Assembly (NCBI GenBank): GCA_025352795.1
Contig: JANXSF010000020.1
Span: forward strand, 1 to 64,000
DNA: 64,000 nucleotides
Direction: 5' to 3'
Source of the DNA: Acidobacteriota bacterium
GTDB lineage: Bacteria > Acidobacteriota > Terriglobia > Bryobacterales > Bryobacteraceae
The stretch's first letter is position 1. Every line of letters begins with the position of its first letter. The notes beneath the pieces were generated by a model that worked only from the letters and a program-made list of their open reading frames with translations, was not told where the DNA came from and made no database searches. The position numbers and the translations under genes are program-made. This document shows positions 1-8,856 of this stretch, piece after piece.

Positions 1-50
1 CCCACATTCCCACCGCCTCGACTGCGGTTGTGTTGTGCCTTTACCAATCC

Positions 51-115
51 AAACAACAAAACAAGAAAACAAGAAAACACAAAGGAGCCCGGTCTAAAGG
101 CCGACCTTCAGGCTC
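51..115 (-). terminator. Rho-independent terminator of the CHRD protein gene
   Basis: Read on the minus strand, the stem GAGCC / GGCTC (85-89 with 111-115) with an inner GGTC / GACC pairing lies 25 bases after the stop codon at 140-142. It is followed by a long T-rich run (83 down to about 51). This fits an intrinsic terminator. The rest of 1-139 shows no gene; the doubled acaagaaa in it is the complement of the T-rich tail. Confidence 0.6.
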
Positions 116-139
116 ATCCTTCGATGAGAATATGCTGGG

Positions 140-2221
140 CTATTGAACAGCCATTGTAGTTGTGTTCGATGCGGTTGCACCAACTTTGACCACTACAGTG
201 GTATTTCCAGCACGAACACCAGCAGGTACGACGGCGATTACAAGATAGTAACCGGGCTGACCAATCAACGCAGTAGCAGCATTCACCCTGGCATCCACTC
301 CGCCGATTTGAACCGTGACTGTGCCTGCAACAGGGGTTGCAGTGGTCGGCAGCAGTCCAGTAGCCAAAGCAGGATTAAATTGTCCTAACCCTGTGCAAAC
401 GATCGCCAGCATGTCCCCAGCCTTGGCCGCGTTGTTCCCGCGTACCAAACTGAAATTGCTGACTTTTAATGCAATGGTACCTTCGCTATCGAAGAAAACA
501 CCTGGAGCCACAGCAGCAACGGCAATGCTGGAAGCGGCCGAAGTTCCGTTGGCGGTGGTCACCGTCACCGTTTGCGTGCCAACCGGAGTTTCAAAGGGAA
601 CCTGGGCCACAATGAACGATGGATTGGATTTCGCCGGATTGTTTGTGTCTGCCCACATGATGGGAGCATCCACACCACCAATTTTAACGCTGGTCCCGTT
701 CACTGAAGTGGGCAGGCGATTGTCGTCCAACCCCTCTACAAGTGAACTAACTTTAACCAGATCGTTACCAAAGATGGTCATCAATCCGCCTTGGGCGACC
801 GTCGTCAGGTTTACGTCGCTAACAGCATTGATGATGGCGCGGATCACAGGTGTTTTTATGTTGTCAGTACCAAGTTGCGAGCGAAGCACACCACCAGGGT
901 TCACAATTGTGTGCATGTTTACATAATGCTTTTCCGGGTTTGTAATTAGCGAGTTCAAGGATGTAAGGGCCTGCCCACCAGTCACGTTCAAAGTACGTGT
1001 GACATTGCCAAAACCAGTAGCGGATTTAATAGAATTCGCCCCGCTGATGCCGGTGTTGATTGTCACTGAACCAGCCACGGTGGAGGTTCCATCGTGAATG
1101 TGCAGGCCAGTGACTTCAGCCGCTTCCGGGAAACGATGATTGAAATCGAAATTCGTACGAGCGGCAGTGATGGCACCGGTGCGATCACGAAGGGCCCGGA
1201 TATCAATGAACCCAACCCCTGTTGCGTTAATTCCGGTTACCGCTGGAACCTCATTCGCAGGAGATGCCACAAAGGGAAAGCGCAAGTTTTCCGTACGCAT
1301 CAATTGAGACCGAATCACGCCGCCGGGAAATACAGTGGTGTGCATATTGACGTAGTAATTGGTGGAAGCATCAAACAGACCATCCAGTGCGTCTAAAGTA
1401 GCCGCAGAACTAGTGGCGGGAACTTCCACGCCAATGGTCACATTGCCGGCGCCAGTAGTGGCAGTGACTACGGTATTGGTTCCACTAAGACCGGTATTAA
1501 TGGTCACAGGACCAGCCACAGAGGCGTTGCCTGTATGAATGTGCAGACCAGTAATGGTGGCTTGAGCACCCATGTTGTAATCCACTTCAAAGCCTACCCA
1601 GCCGACGGCGAAGCGAGTTGGATCATAAGCACGAAGGGCGACAATGCTACCCAATCCGGTAGCTGGCGAATCCACTGCAGGAACTTCTTTCTTGGGACTC
1701 ATGCTTCCCATCAGGTAGGTGACTTCGGCACGGCGCAACTGGCCGCGAATCACCCCACCAGGGTTGTCTGTGGTGTGGATGTTGACGTAGGCCTTGGAAG
1801 GGTCGGCAAGAATTGTTTTGATCAAGGCAATGCCGGTGGCATCCGTCCCCAAAACTTGTGCTTGACGGGTGAGTACACCCCGACCAGTGTCAGTGCTGGC
1901 TACTGAAGCGGCACCGGAAAGGCCTGTGTTGATGACTACGGGTCCGGCGACAGTGGAAATACCGTCGTGAATATGCAATCCGGTAAAGGTTACGGCACCG
2001 GGCAGGTTGTAATGAATTGTGAAATCTACCGAGGCAGAAACTATGTTGCCAGTGGCGTCACGCATCAAGTGGAACCACATCACACCCGTGCCAGTGGCCG
2101 CTACGTTCACTGCCGGAACTTCACTGGCAGCGGACATAGGGGCAATAAAAGCAATTGTCTCCGCAGTTTGTGCAAACGCGGCAACAGCAAAAAGGCTTAG
2201 TAAGCCTAGAACTTTTTTCAT
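140..2221 (-). CDS. Secreted protein with three CHRD domains and a Solibacter-type C-terminal domain
   Basis: This is a predicted exported protein of 693 residues. The start is the ATG at 2221, preceded by GGAG and giving a clean signal peptide (MKKVLGLLSLFAVAAFAQ); an upstream ATG would add 16 charged residues with no reason. Three CHRD repeats follow (about residues 22-163, 166-318 and 320-460), each with the family hallmarks of a GLHIH motif and a closing NxHTxxxPGGxxRxQL. CHRD domains were first described in chordin and are common in bacterial secreted proteins, where their ligand is unknown. Residues about 465-693 form the beta-rich C-terminal domain seen in hundreds of Solibacter proteins (TIGR03437 family). 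The function is unknown; an extracellular or surface role is inferred. It is transcribed alone, with a terminator downstream. Confidence 0.85.
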   Translation of the reverse strand: MKKVLGLLSLFAVAAFAQTAETIAFIAPMSAASEVPAVNVAATGTGVMWFHLMRDATGNIVSASVDFTIHYNLPGAVTFTGLHIHDGISTVAGPVVINTGLSGAASVASTDTGRGVLTRQAQVLGTDATGIALIKTILADPSKAYVNIHTTDNPGGVIRGQLRRAEVTYLMGSMSPKKEVPAVDSPATGLGSIVALRAYDPTRFAVGWVGFEVDYNMGAQATITGLHIHTGNASVAGPVTINTGLSGTNTVVTATTGAGNVTIGVEVPATSSAATLDALDGLFDASTNYYVNMHTTVFPGGVIRSQLMRTENLRFPFVASPANEVPAVTGINATGVGFIDIRALRDRTGAITAARTNFDFNHRFPEAAEVTGLHIHDGTSTVAGSVTINTGISGANSIKSATGFGNVTRTLNVTGGQALTSLNSLITNPEKHYVNMHTIVNPGGVLRSQLGTDNIKTPVIRAIINAVSDVNLTTVAQGGLMTIFGNDLVKVSSLVEGLDDNRLPTSVNGTSVKIGGVDAPIMWADTNNPAKSNPSFIVAQVPFETPVGTQTVTVTTANGTSAASSIAVAAVAPGVFFDSEGTIALKVSNFSLVRGNNAAKAGDMLAIVCTGLGQFNPALATGLLPTTATPVAGTVTVQIGGVDARVNAATALIGQPGYYLVIAVVPAGVRAGNTTVVVKVGATASNTTTMAVQ

Positions 2222-2327
2222 ATTGGAGCTCTCCGACCTAACTTTACACCAATCCTTACTGACTAACACCTATCCACCGGGCGATTTAACACTTTGGCGT
2301 ATCTGAGTGGCTATAATAAAGAGAATT

Positions 2328-2756
2328 ATGTTCTTTCGCCGAGCCACCCCGCGCACACTTTCCTTTGACGAACGAGTAGACGCGGCCAGCAGTTATGGAT
2401 TTGAGACAACCAAGACCCCATCGGGTGCACGAATCAGTCGTAAAGGGTTTGGATGCTGGGTGAAAGAAGGTCCTGGTGGCGTTCCTGAACCTGGCGAGCC
2501 TGGTTTATTGCTTGGGGAACACATTGCAGGCTTGGTCGATGGCGGTTATCAGAAGTTCTTCACCACTCACGACAATCACAAAATTGCAGCTTTGGCGGAA
2601 CATCTTACGGCGATCCATGCGTTTCAAGAAGACTTGTACGAGGCTCTTGGACTGACCAGTTTATATAACACTTCCTTAGGTTCGGTCTGCAAGAACCATC
2701 TGTATGACCGGGTGAAGGATCGGGATCAAGGCGTTCCTAAGCGACCCTGGGAATAG
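2328..2756 (+). CDS. Conserved hypothetical protein
   Basis: This is a 142-residue soluble protein that I cannot assign to a named family. The ATG at 2328 is preferred because AAGAGA sits just upstream; an in-frame GTG at 2307 would add seven residues (MAIIKRI). The N-terminal half is basic (FFRRATPR, SRKGFGCWVKEG) and the middle has a Gly/Pro turn region (GGVPEPGEPG). The C-terminal half looks helical and ends in KRPWE. There is no signal peptide or membrane segment. It converges with the ArsC-family gene, leaving only six bases between the two stop codons. Codon use matches the neighbours. Confidence 0.7.
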   Translation: MFFRRATPRTLSFDERVDAASSYGFETTKTPSGARISRKGFGCWVKEGPGGVPEPGEPGLLLGEHIAGLVDGGYQKFFTTHDNHKIAALAEHLTAIHAFQEDLYEALGLTSLYNTSLGSVCKNHLYDRVKDRDQGVPKRPWE

Positions 2757-2762
2757 TTCAAC

Positions 2763-3107
2763 TCAAAGCCCTTGCAAAGCTTGTTCTTCAAAACCTACAA
2801 AAAGCTTCCTGCCCTTACGAATGGTAGGAGCTCGTAACTTTCCAGTAGGGCCGATCATCAAAGCCAGCAGTTCCGCATCCGCAGGTCGGCTGGATTTCAA
2901 GTTTACGTGAATGACCTTTTTGCCTTTGGTGGCGTAGAGTTCATCGGCATGGCTGGCCAGTTCCAAAGCTTCGGTGACCCCAAGCTTCTTCTTCCCTGCA
3001 TCCACCTGTTCCACAACTTCAATTTTGTTGTTTGCAAGAAACTCTTGCATTTTGGCGCAAGTGCTTCAACCGCGCCGATGGTAGCTCCAATCTATCTTCG
3101 TATTCAT
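2763..3107 (-). CDS. ArsC-family selenoprotein (UGA decoded as selenocysteine)
   Basis: An ordinary ORF search sees only codons 20-114. Upstream of that ATG the same frame stays open to an ATG at 3107 except for one TGA at 3066-3068. The readthrough N-terminus is MNTKIDWSYHRRG-U-STCAK, so the UGA falls exactly on the first position of a (C/U)xxC redox motif (U14, C17). The rest, including GPTGKLRAPTIRKG near the C-terminus, matches the thioredoxin-fold ArsC-like family in which both Cys and Sec members are known (annotated elsewhere as ArsC family (seleno)protein). The full length is 114 residues. The ATG lies seven bases after the stop of the upstream 3115-5616 gene, so co-transcription is likely; no strong Shine-Dalgarno is seen. 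The role is probably a thiol/selenol oxidoreductase with unknown substrate; arsenate reduction is not established. It requires SelA, SelB, SelD and tRNA-Sec, none of which are in this window. Confidence 0.82.
3033..3049 (-). promoter_or_regulatory. Candidate bacterial SECIS hairpin
   Basis: On the minus strand, TGCAAG (3049-3044) and CTTGCA (3038-3033) form a perfect six-pair stem around the five-base loop AGTTT. The stem begins 16 bases after the UGA and the apical loop begins 22 bases after it. As I recall the bacterial SECIS consensus, it needs a small apical loop with a G in one of its first two positions, about 16-37 bases from the UGA; here G is the second loop base. The stem lacks the bulged U of E. 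coli fdhF, which varies among bacteria. This would be the SelB-binding site. Confidence 0.6.
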
Positions 3108-3114
3108 GTTTTAA

Positions 3115-5616
3115 CTATTGCACCCGCACCAGCATCAAGCCGGTCTGTTTCCGATCTGCCCCGTAAGTTACCGCTTCAATAGTGTTCGATTTGGCGTTGA
3201 AATTCTGTAAAACGGGCGTTTGGACTGCACCAGGTGTTCCCGGACCGCCCGCTGGGGCTTGAGCCGGTACGGTTCCCACAAATGCGACACCCGGAGGGTT
3301 GTCAATAATGCGAAGATCACCGGTTACCAGATCGTAAATCAAATAATTGGTTCCGGCGTTGTTGGCCTTGGTGCCACGGGCAATTAACTTGCGTGTATCT
3401 GGAAAGACGCTGGCAATGGTGACTGTGGCGAAGCCTTCGGGCGTGGGCATAAGGCGTGAAGAGGCGAGTTCCAAATCAAAATAAACAATCCCCGCATCGC
3501 CGTTCACGCGGTTGGTGGCTAAGCCTACCACTGCGTTGAGTTGGAGAATTGAGCTGAGATTGGTGAATGTTTGCACATCGGGCGGTAGGTCGAACCGGAA
3601 GGAAGAATTGGTGACGCCATCGAAGACATACAAGGTATCGGAACGGTTGGCAGTGGCCACGTTGGCACCGTAGACGTAATCGTTCAATTCACTTTCATTG
3701 TTGCCGGTGGCATTGAACGATCCTGATCCAGGCAATGTGACTACGGCAGCTTCCTGGGTGTTCCAATCAAACGTTGCAAAGCCTTGTGCCGGACAGGGAT
3801 TCTTAATGGCAATTTCAGAACTGGATGCAGTAGAAAGGGCAATGCGCCGTGACAAATCCAGTTGAAATACTCTCAATTGGGCAGCACAGACGGCAAAGAA
3901 AGTCTTTTCCGGCAAGGGCTGAACCTTAGCGATTCCCTGGCCCACTGGAAAGGAAACAAATCCATGAGCTGAACCATCAGTTGTTCCTGAAATCACAACA
4001 TAGCTTCGGGAAGTTGCGTCCAGCACAGCCACTGCTCGAAACCTGGCTAAAGGATTTACAATGCCACCGGGAAGTCCTGGAATGCCACCACCACCGGGCC
4101 CTCCACCGCCGCCAGGGGCTGCTGGCTGCACTGCTGGAATAAGAGGCACATAGCCGCTGGGGAAATCGCGTGTAGCCTGGACCTTGCCGGTTGCATCCAC
4201 AATTGCCAATTTCGCTTTGGTGGGTTTCTCGGCGTTATCGGCCACCAGCACGCCGTATGTTCCTGCGGCAAAGGCAAATGGCGTGGCGATGGTTTCTTTA
4301 ATGCCGTCACCCAAGTCAATCACAGCCGTGAGCAAGGCAACCGGAATTCCACCTGCACCCCCGCCGCCGCCGAACCCACCGCCGCCGAACCCACCGCCGC
4401 CAGCCCCACCAATGACCACCGCTCCGCCATCCTTCAATTCCCCAGTTTCCGGATCGAGTGTCTTTGCAGAAGGGGGAGTGCCGCCAATGATCACAGAAAA
4501 CTCACCGCGTCCGGCGGAACCAATCAGCGCCGCAGTTGCCGGTAAATCCACCGACATAGCCAATTTTGCAGGATTGTACAACGCCAATTTATTTGAGACA
4601 CCAGTAGACGCATCGGCTGCCGGAGGTCCTACAAACGCTGCCAAAGCATTGCCTTCATTCGCTGCCGTAAATGGCGATGCCTGGTTGCGATTTGCCGTTG
4701 TCAGGCAACTATCAATCTTGTTCCAAATTTTGTTGGCAACATCGGCGACAAAGGAAGGGTAACAACCATCGTCGGCCCGGGCTGCAGCCAAGCCTAAGTA
4801 TCCGGGACGCAAGTCGCTAGATGTGAAACCGCGTAAATCTGGTGTGCCAGTAGGAATGGCAAGATAGCTCACCGATGGTTCGGAAATGCGTTGATACAGG
4901 GTGCGGTTGGCCGTGTTGTTGGCAATTTGCAGCGTGATCACATCGCCGGGTAGCGCAGTTGCTGGCAGGTCTACAGCCACGTCAAATTCTCCGACGCGAT
5001 CAGTTGATGCAGTCACCCTCACATCGGCTAAAGCGCCTCCAACCAATGCTCTTGCCGCACCACGGGGCGCGGCCAGCGTATCTTTAGGACCAGCAGTGCC
5101 GGTAGGAACATTGGGAGTAACTGGACCCAAGCCGCTGGCCCGCATCAGAATCGTATTCCCGCTGGTAGACATATCGGCGGCACCGTAGCCTGCGTCATCA
5201 GCAGTCTTCACGCTGGAAAATATGTTGACGACGTTGAATCGCACTGGACGACTCTGCACATCCCCACGCTTCACAATTAAGGTCACCTGACCATTGGTCA
5301 CTTCATACGGAACCTGGGCAACAATTTTGCTGGGACTGGCGGAGTAAATTGGCGCTAGCCGATTGTTGATCATCACCTGAATCGCCGGATCGCCTATGGA
5401 CGTGGGCCAGGGCGTATCCGTGGCCGTTACCGTGTCAACCGGACCCAGATTCAATCCCTTAATCCAAATCAATCCCCCGGATGCAACGGTTGTGGGCGCA
5501 GGTGCCTGGGTGAACGCGTTGATCACACCCCGTGGGCTGACCACCGGACCGTTGGGTGCCTGTCCCCAAACATTGGTGACACAAATTATCCCAAGGACTA
5601 ACTGGAATTTACTCAT
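3115..5616 (-). CDS. Secreted protein with N-terminal Solibacter-type (TIGR03437-like) domain and beta-propeller-like body
   Basis: This is a predicted exported protein of 833 residues. The start at 5616 gives a signal peptide (MSKFQLVLGIICVTNVWGQ); an ATG nine codons further upstream would spoil it. Residues about 30-260 resemble the Solibacter domain, with PSKIVAQVPYEV and ASGLGPVTP turns. Here the domain lies at the N-terminus rather than at the usual C-terminus. The remainder has repeated beta strands of the kind found in propellers. Two very glycine-rich linkers interrupt it, encoded at about 4345-4415 and 4055-4125. The function is unknown. It diverges from the MFS gene with only 43 bases between starts, and the selenoprotein follows it seven bases after its stop. 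Confidence 0.75.
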   Translation of the reverse strand: MSKFQLVLGIICVTNVWGQAPNGPVVSPRGVINAFTQAPAPTTVASGGLIWIKGLNLGPVDTVTATDTPWPTSIGDPAIQVMINNRLAPIYSASPSKIVAQVPYEVTNGQVTLIVKRGDVQSRPVRFNVVNIFSSVKTADDAGYGAADMSTSGNTILMRASGLGPVTPNVPTGTAGPKDTLAAPRGAARALVGGALADVRVTASTDRVGEFDVAVDLPATALPGDVITLQIANNTANRTLYQRISEPSVSYLAIPTGTPDLRGFTSSDLRPGYLGLAAARADDGCYPSFVADVANKIWNKIDSCLTTANRNQASPFTAANEGNALAAFVGPPAADASTGVSNKLALYNPAKLAMSVDLPATAALIGSAGRGEFSVIIGGTPPSAKTLDPETGELKDGGAVVIGGAGGGGFGGGGFGGGGGAGGIPVALLTAVIDLGDGIKETIATPFAFAAGTYGVLVADNAEKPTKAKLAIVDATGKVQATRDFPSGYVPLIPAVQPAAPGGGGGPGGGGIPGLPGGIVNPLARFRAVAVLDATSRSYVVISGTTDGSAHGFVSFPVGQGIAKVQPLPEKTFFAVCAAQLRVFQLDLSRRIALSTASSSEIAIKNPCPAQGFATFDWNTQEAAVVTLPGSGSFNATGNNESELNDYVYGANVATANRSDTLYVFDGVTNSSFRFDLPPDVQTFTNLSSILQLNAVVGLATNRVNGDAGIVYFDLELASSRLMPTPEGFATVTIASVFPDTRKLIARGTKANNAGTNYLIYDLVTGDLRIIDNPPGVAFVGTVPAQAPAGGPGTPGAVQTPVLQNFNAKSNTIEAVTYGADRKQTGLMLVRVQ

Positions 5617-5659
5617 AACTCGGTATAACACAATTGCCGTCATGAAGTTGCGAGGTACA

Positions 5660-6871
5660 ATGAAGGATTACCAGTCAAATCTTATGGGTTCTACCACCAC
5701 AAATACACTGGAATCCCCAGTGGAGACCAGTCAAGTCAATTACCTTCCCCTGATCCTGCTTTGCCTTGGTCACTTTTTCATTGATCTATATTCCAGCGCA
5801 CTGGGAGCATTTCAGCCGTTATTGCTGCTGAAACACAACATGAACCTTTCCCAGGCAGGGATTTTGGGCGGTGCACTGGTGTTTTCAGCATCGCTGGCCC
5901 AACCGCTGTATGGCTACCTATCGGACCGCTACCGCAATAAAATGTTTTCCTGCTTAGCTCCGGCGGTGGCAGGGGTGTTCATTTGCGCGTTGGGTTTAGC
6001 ACCAAGTTACGGATATCTATTGTTGGCCGTTGTGTTTGGCGGCGTGGGAATTGCCAGTTTTCATCCGCAAGGATCGGCTTGGGCCACCATCGGAATTGTA
6101 CAAAACAAGCAGCGCTGGTTTGCCGTATTCATCTCATCGGGAACTTTGGGGTACGCGCTTGGGCCGACGTTTTTCGCCTACTTCCTGCCGAAAATCGGTA
6201 TGCAGCAAAGTTTGTGGTTGGCCATACCCGGAATCCTGATCACAATTTTCCTGATGGCCAGCTTGGTTCCACCTTCGTATGAAGGGGTGGCTAAACATAA
6301 GTTTGAATGGCAGCCTTTATGGGAAGTTCGCCGAACCCTGTTTCTGCTCTACATGCTGGTATTTATCCGCAGCATTGTTCAAGTGACCTATGGTCAAATG
6401 CTGCCCCTGTACCTGACCAAAGAACGTGGTTTCAGCTATGGCGAAGCAACCGCCACCTTGAGCCTATACCTGGCTGCCGGAGCGCTAGGCGGTTTCATTG
6501 GTGGCAACTTGGCAGACCGATGGGGCGGTCGCAAAGTGATCCTACTTTCCATGGCCCTCTGCGTGGCACCACTGGCTGTATTCTTTCTCACCACTGGCTG
6601 GATTTCCGTTGCCTCTCTTACGCTGGCTGGCCTGATATTACTGTTCACTATTCCGGTGAATGTGGTGATGGCCCAGCAACTGGCACCCAGCCAATCGGGC
6701 GTGATCTCCGCCCTTATGATGGGCTTCGCCTGGGGCTTGGCCGGTCTTATTTTCATCCCGCTCACCGGCTGGTTCGGCGATCACTATTCGTTAGGAACGG
6801 CCATGGCGGCACTGGCTGCTTTCCCCATTATCGGGGCCGTCCTTGCCTGGATGCTGCCCAAGGAGTGCTAA
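5660..6871 (+). CDS. MFS transporter of the fosmidomycin-resistance (Fsr) type
   Basis: This is an inner-membrane exporter of 403 residues with about 12 predicted membrane segments. The MFS loop motif appears as GYLSDRYRNK between TM2 and TM3 and again as GNLADRWGGRK between the two halves. The sequence GIASFHPQGSAW is typical of the Fsr family, which exports small drugs and possibly native metabolites. The start at 5660 has GAGG just upstream; the open frame extends back to 5396, but that stretch is antisense to the neighbouring secreted-protein gene and is not membrane-like. The stop codon abuts the queC ATG, so the gene is probably co-transcribed with queC-queE. A link to 7-deazaguanine transport is possible but unproven. 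Confidence 0.85.
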   Translation: MKDYQSNLMGSTTTNTLESPVETSQVNYLPLILLCLGHFFIDLYSSALGAFQPLLLLKHNMNLSQAGILGGALVFSASLAQPLYGYLSDRYRNKMFSCLAPAVAGVFICALGLAPSYGYLLLAVVFGGVGIASFHPQGSAWATIGIVQNKQRWFAVFISSGTLGYALGPTFFAYFLPKIGMQQSLWLAIPGILITIFLMASLVPPSYEGVAKHKFEWQPLWEVRRTLFLLYMLVFIRSIVQVTYGQMLPLYLTKERGFSYGEATATLSLYLAAGALGGFIGGNLADRWGGRKVILLSMALCVAPLAVFFLTTGWISVASLTLAGLILLFTIPVNVVMAQQLAPSQSGVISALMMGFAWGLAGLIFIPLTGWFGDHYSLGTAMAALAAFPIIGAVLAWMLPKEC

Positions 6872-7558
6872 ATGCCTAAAGCGATTTGCCTGCTTAGCGG
6901 CGGTCTTGATTCCTCAACTGTTCTAGCCATCGCCCGAAGCCAGGGTTACGATTGTTACGCGCTGTCTTTCGATTATGGTCAACGGCATCGCATTGAACTG
7001 CAAGCAGCGGCGAAGATCGCCCAGGCCCTTCGTGCTGCCGATCATCGGATTGCCAACATCGATTTGCGGATGTTCGGCGGATCAGCCCTCACCGGTGACA
7101 TTGCTGTGCCCAAGCACCGTACTATTGGGGAAATGGCCCACGGCATCCCCATCACTTACGTGCCAGCCCGCAACACGGTATTCTTATCGTTCGCCATGGC
7201 CTGGGCGGAAGTTTTGGAAGCTAGCGACATTTTCATTGGCGTAAATGCAATTGATTATTCCGGGTATCCCGATTGCCGTCCCGAGTTTGTCTCTGCCTTT
7301 GAAGTTATGGCTAATCTGGCGACCAAAGCCGGTGTAGAGGGTCGTACAAAAATCAAGATTCATGCTCCGCTAATGGAGTTGGATAAGGCGGCAATTATCA
7401 AGTTGGCCGTGGCCCTGCAAGTGGATCTGAAACTTACTCACAGTTGCTACGATCCCGATAGCGCCGGGCACGCTTGTGGTTTTTGCGATTCCTGCCTGTT
7501 GCGTCAAAAAGGCTTTGCCGAAGCCGGGCTGGCCGATCCGCTGGAGTACGCTTCTTGA
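6872..7558 (+). CDS. queC: 7-cyano-7-deazaguanine synthase QueC
   Basis: QueC converts 7-carboxy-7-deazaguanine to preQ0 using ATP and ammonia, in the cytoplasm, on the way to queuosine in tRNA. The protein is 228 residues, the normal length. The PP-loop SGGLDSS is at residues 9-15, and the C-terminal zinc site is formed by C192, C202, C205 and C208. The ATG directly follows the MFS stop codon, with AAGGAG upstream. It overlaps the queE start by three bases, indicating translational coupling. QueD and QueF are not in the window. Confidence 0.95.
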   Translation: MPKAICLLSGGLDSSTVLAIARSQGYDCYALSFDYGQRHRIELQAAAKIAQALRAADHRIANIDLRMFGGSALTGDIAVPKHRTIGEMAHGIPITYVPARNTVFLSFAMAWAEVLEASDIFIGVNAIDYSGYPDCRPEFVSAFEVMANLATKAGVEGRTKIKIHAPLMELDKAAIIKLAVALQVDLKLTHSCYDPDSAGHACGFCDSCLLRQKGFAEAGLADPLEYAS

Positions 7559-8223
7559 AAATTTCGGAGATCTTTTATTCCGTTCAAGGAGAAGGCTCAT
7601 TGGTTGGCGTCCCTTCGGTGTTCATCCGAACATCGGGATGCAACTTGCGTTGCAGTTGGTGCGACACTCCTTACACGTCCTGGCGGCCTGAAGGGGAAGA
7701 GATGGCAATTGCGGAGATACTTAGCCAAGCTCTCAACTATAAAGCTCGGCACGCTGTTTTCACCGGTGGGGAACCACTCATCGCTCCGCAAGCGAAGCTG
7801 CTTACTGAAGCCCTGCGCAAGAATGGATTCCACATCACCATTGAAACTGCCGGAACCGTGGATGCCGACGTCGATTGCGACCTGATGTCGATCAGTCCTA
7901 AGCTGGCAAATTCCACGCCTGTTGGATCGTTCCAGGCACAGCACGAAAGGCTTAGGATCAATCTGCAAGTGCTGAAAAGTTTAATGCGATTCCCCTACCA
8001 GTTGAAATTCGTGGTTGCTACTCCCCAAGACATGGGCGAAGTGAAACAGTTGGTAAAACAACTGGAAGCCCCACCTGCTAACGTTATTCTTATGCCTGAA
8101 GGTACGGAAGCACACGTCCTGCACGAACGCAGCTTATGGCTGGTGGAATTGGCCAAGCAATTTGGATACCGCATTTCCCCACGCCTGCACGTAGACCTAT
8201 ACGGCCATCGTCGCGGAGTCTGA
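7555..8223 (+). CDS. queE: 7-carboxy-7-deazaguanine synthase QueE
   Basis: This radical SAM enzyme turns 6-carboxytetrahydropterin into 7-carboxy-7-deazaguanine, the step before QueC. It has 222 residues. The cluster motif C29-x3-C33-x2-C36 lies in [13 protein letters not shown], and FTGGEP is the glycine-rich SAM motif. The start is TTG at 7555, which overlaps the queC stop (TTGA) and has GGAG eight bases upstream. The open frame runs back to 7474, but that part overlaps queC out of frame and does not resemble the family. The gene order queE after queC keeps two consecutive steps together. Confidence 0.93.
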   Translation: MKISEIFYSVQGEGSLVGVPSVFIRTSGCNLRCSWCDTPYTSWRPEGEEMAIAEILSQALNYKARHAVFTGGEPLIAPQAKLLTEALRKNGFHITIETAGTVDADVDCDLMSISPKLANSTPVGSFQAQHERLRINLQVLKSLMRFPYQLKFVVATPQDMGEVKQLVKQLEAPPANVILMPEGTEAHVLHERSLWLVELAKQFGYRISPRLHVDLYGHRRGV

Positions 8224-8230
8224 AAACACA

Positions 8231-8836
8231 ATGCATCTTGATCTGGATATGGTTCTGCAGTGGGTTTCGCTTTACGGCCCCATTGCTTTGTTTGTTCTGT
8301 TGATACTTGGCATTGTCGGGCTGCCAGTGCCCGATGAAACCTTGATGGTTTTTTGCGGAGCATTAATCGGCAAGGGCACACTGAATCCAGTGACCACCTT
8401 TGCCGCTGCATTTTTCGGAAGCGCCACCGGGATTACGCTCAGTTACTTTATTGGCAAGACCGCAGGCAAGCCGTTTCTGGATAAATTTGGACCCTGGATG
8501 CACCTCACTCCAGCACGTCTGGAGCAGGTTCACAAATGGTTCGACGGTTATGGACATTGGAGCCTGACGTTCGGCTACTTCCTGCCCGGCGTTCGCCATT
8601 TCACAGCGATTGTGGCGGGTATGACTGGCTTACACTACCCCGTGTTCGCTCGCTTTGCCTATGCTGGATCCCTAATTTGGGTATCCACATTTTTGATTCT
8701 CGGATATGTGATTGGCGACGCCTGGCGCGCTGCTGCTGAAAATGCGCATCAAGTGGTAGGAATCGCCGCCATTGTCATTGTGGTGGTGCTTGGCATCATT
8801 TGGTACGTGCGCTACAAGCAGCACAATAAGTCGTAA
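8231..8836 (+). CDS. DedA-family membrane protein
   Basis: This is an integral inner-membrane protein of 201 residues of the DedA / SNARE-associated (VTT) family. It shows the family glycine/proline-rich segment (LPVPDETLMVFCGALIG) and the re-entrant region FGYFLPGVRHFTAIVAGM with its conserved Arg (GVRH). DedA proteins are linked to recycling of undecaprenyl phosphate and other lipids across the membrane; the substrate here is unknown. It starts eight bases after queE, without a clear Shine-Dalgarno, and may be the last gene of the MFS-queC-queE unit. Confidence 0.88.
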   Translation: MHLDLDMVLQWVSLYGPIALFVLLILGIVGLPVPDETLMVFCGALIGKGTLNPVTTFAAAFFGSATGITLSYFIGKTAGKPFLDKFGPWMHLTPARLEQVHKWFDGYGHWSLTFGYFLPGVRHFTAIVAGMTGLHYPVFARFAYAGSLIWVSTFLILGYVIGDAWRAAAENAHQVVGIAAIVIVVVLGIIWYVRYKQHNKS

Positions 8837-8856
8837 GATTTTTCCAAGTAGGGCTG

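Noticed and set aside
315-926. 203-codon open frame on the plus strand, antisense to the CHRD protein gene
   Set aside because: The minus-strand protein has a signal peptide, ribosome site and recognised domains; the antisense product is low-complexity A/V/T/P.
4345-4415. Direct repeats of a 15-base GC-rich unit resembling a short tandem repeat array
   Set aside because: They encode glycine-rich linkers in frame with the 3115-5616 gene, so they are coding low complexity, not a CRISPR or separate element.
5396-5659. Longer N-terminus of the MFS transporter
   Set aside because: It overlaps the divergent secreted-protein gene, adds 88 non-family residues, and the ribosome site lies before 5660.
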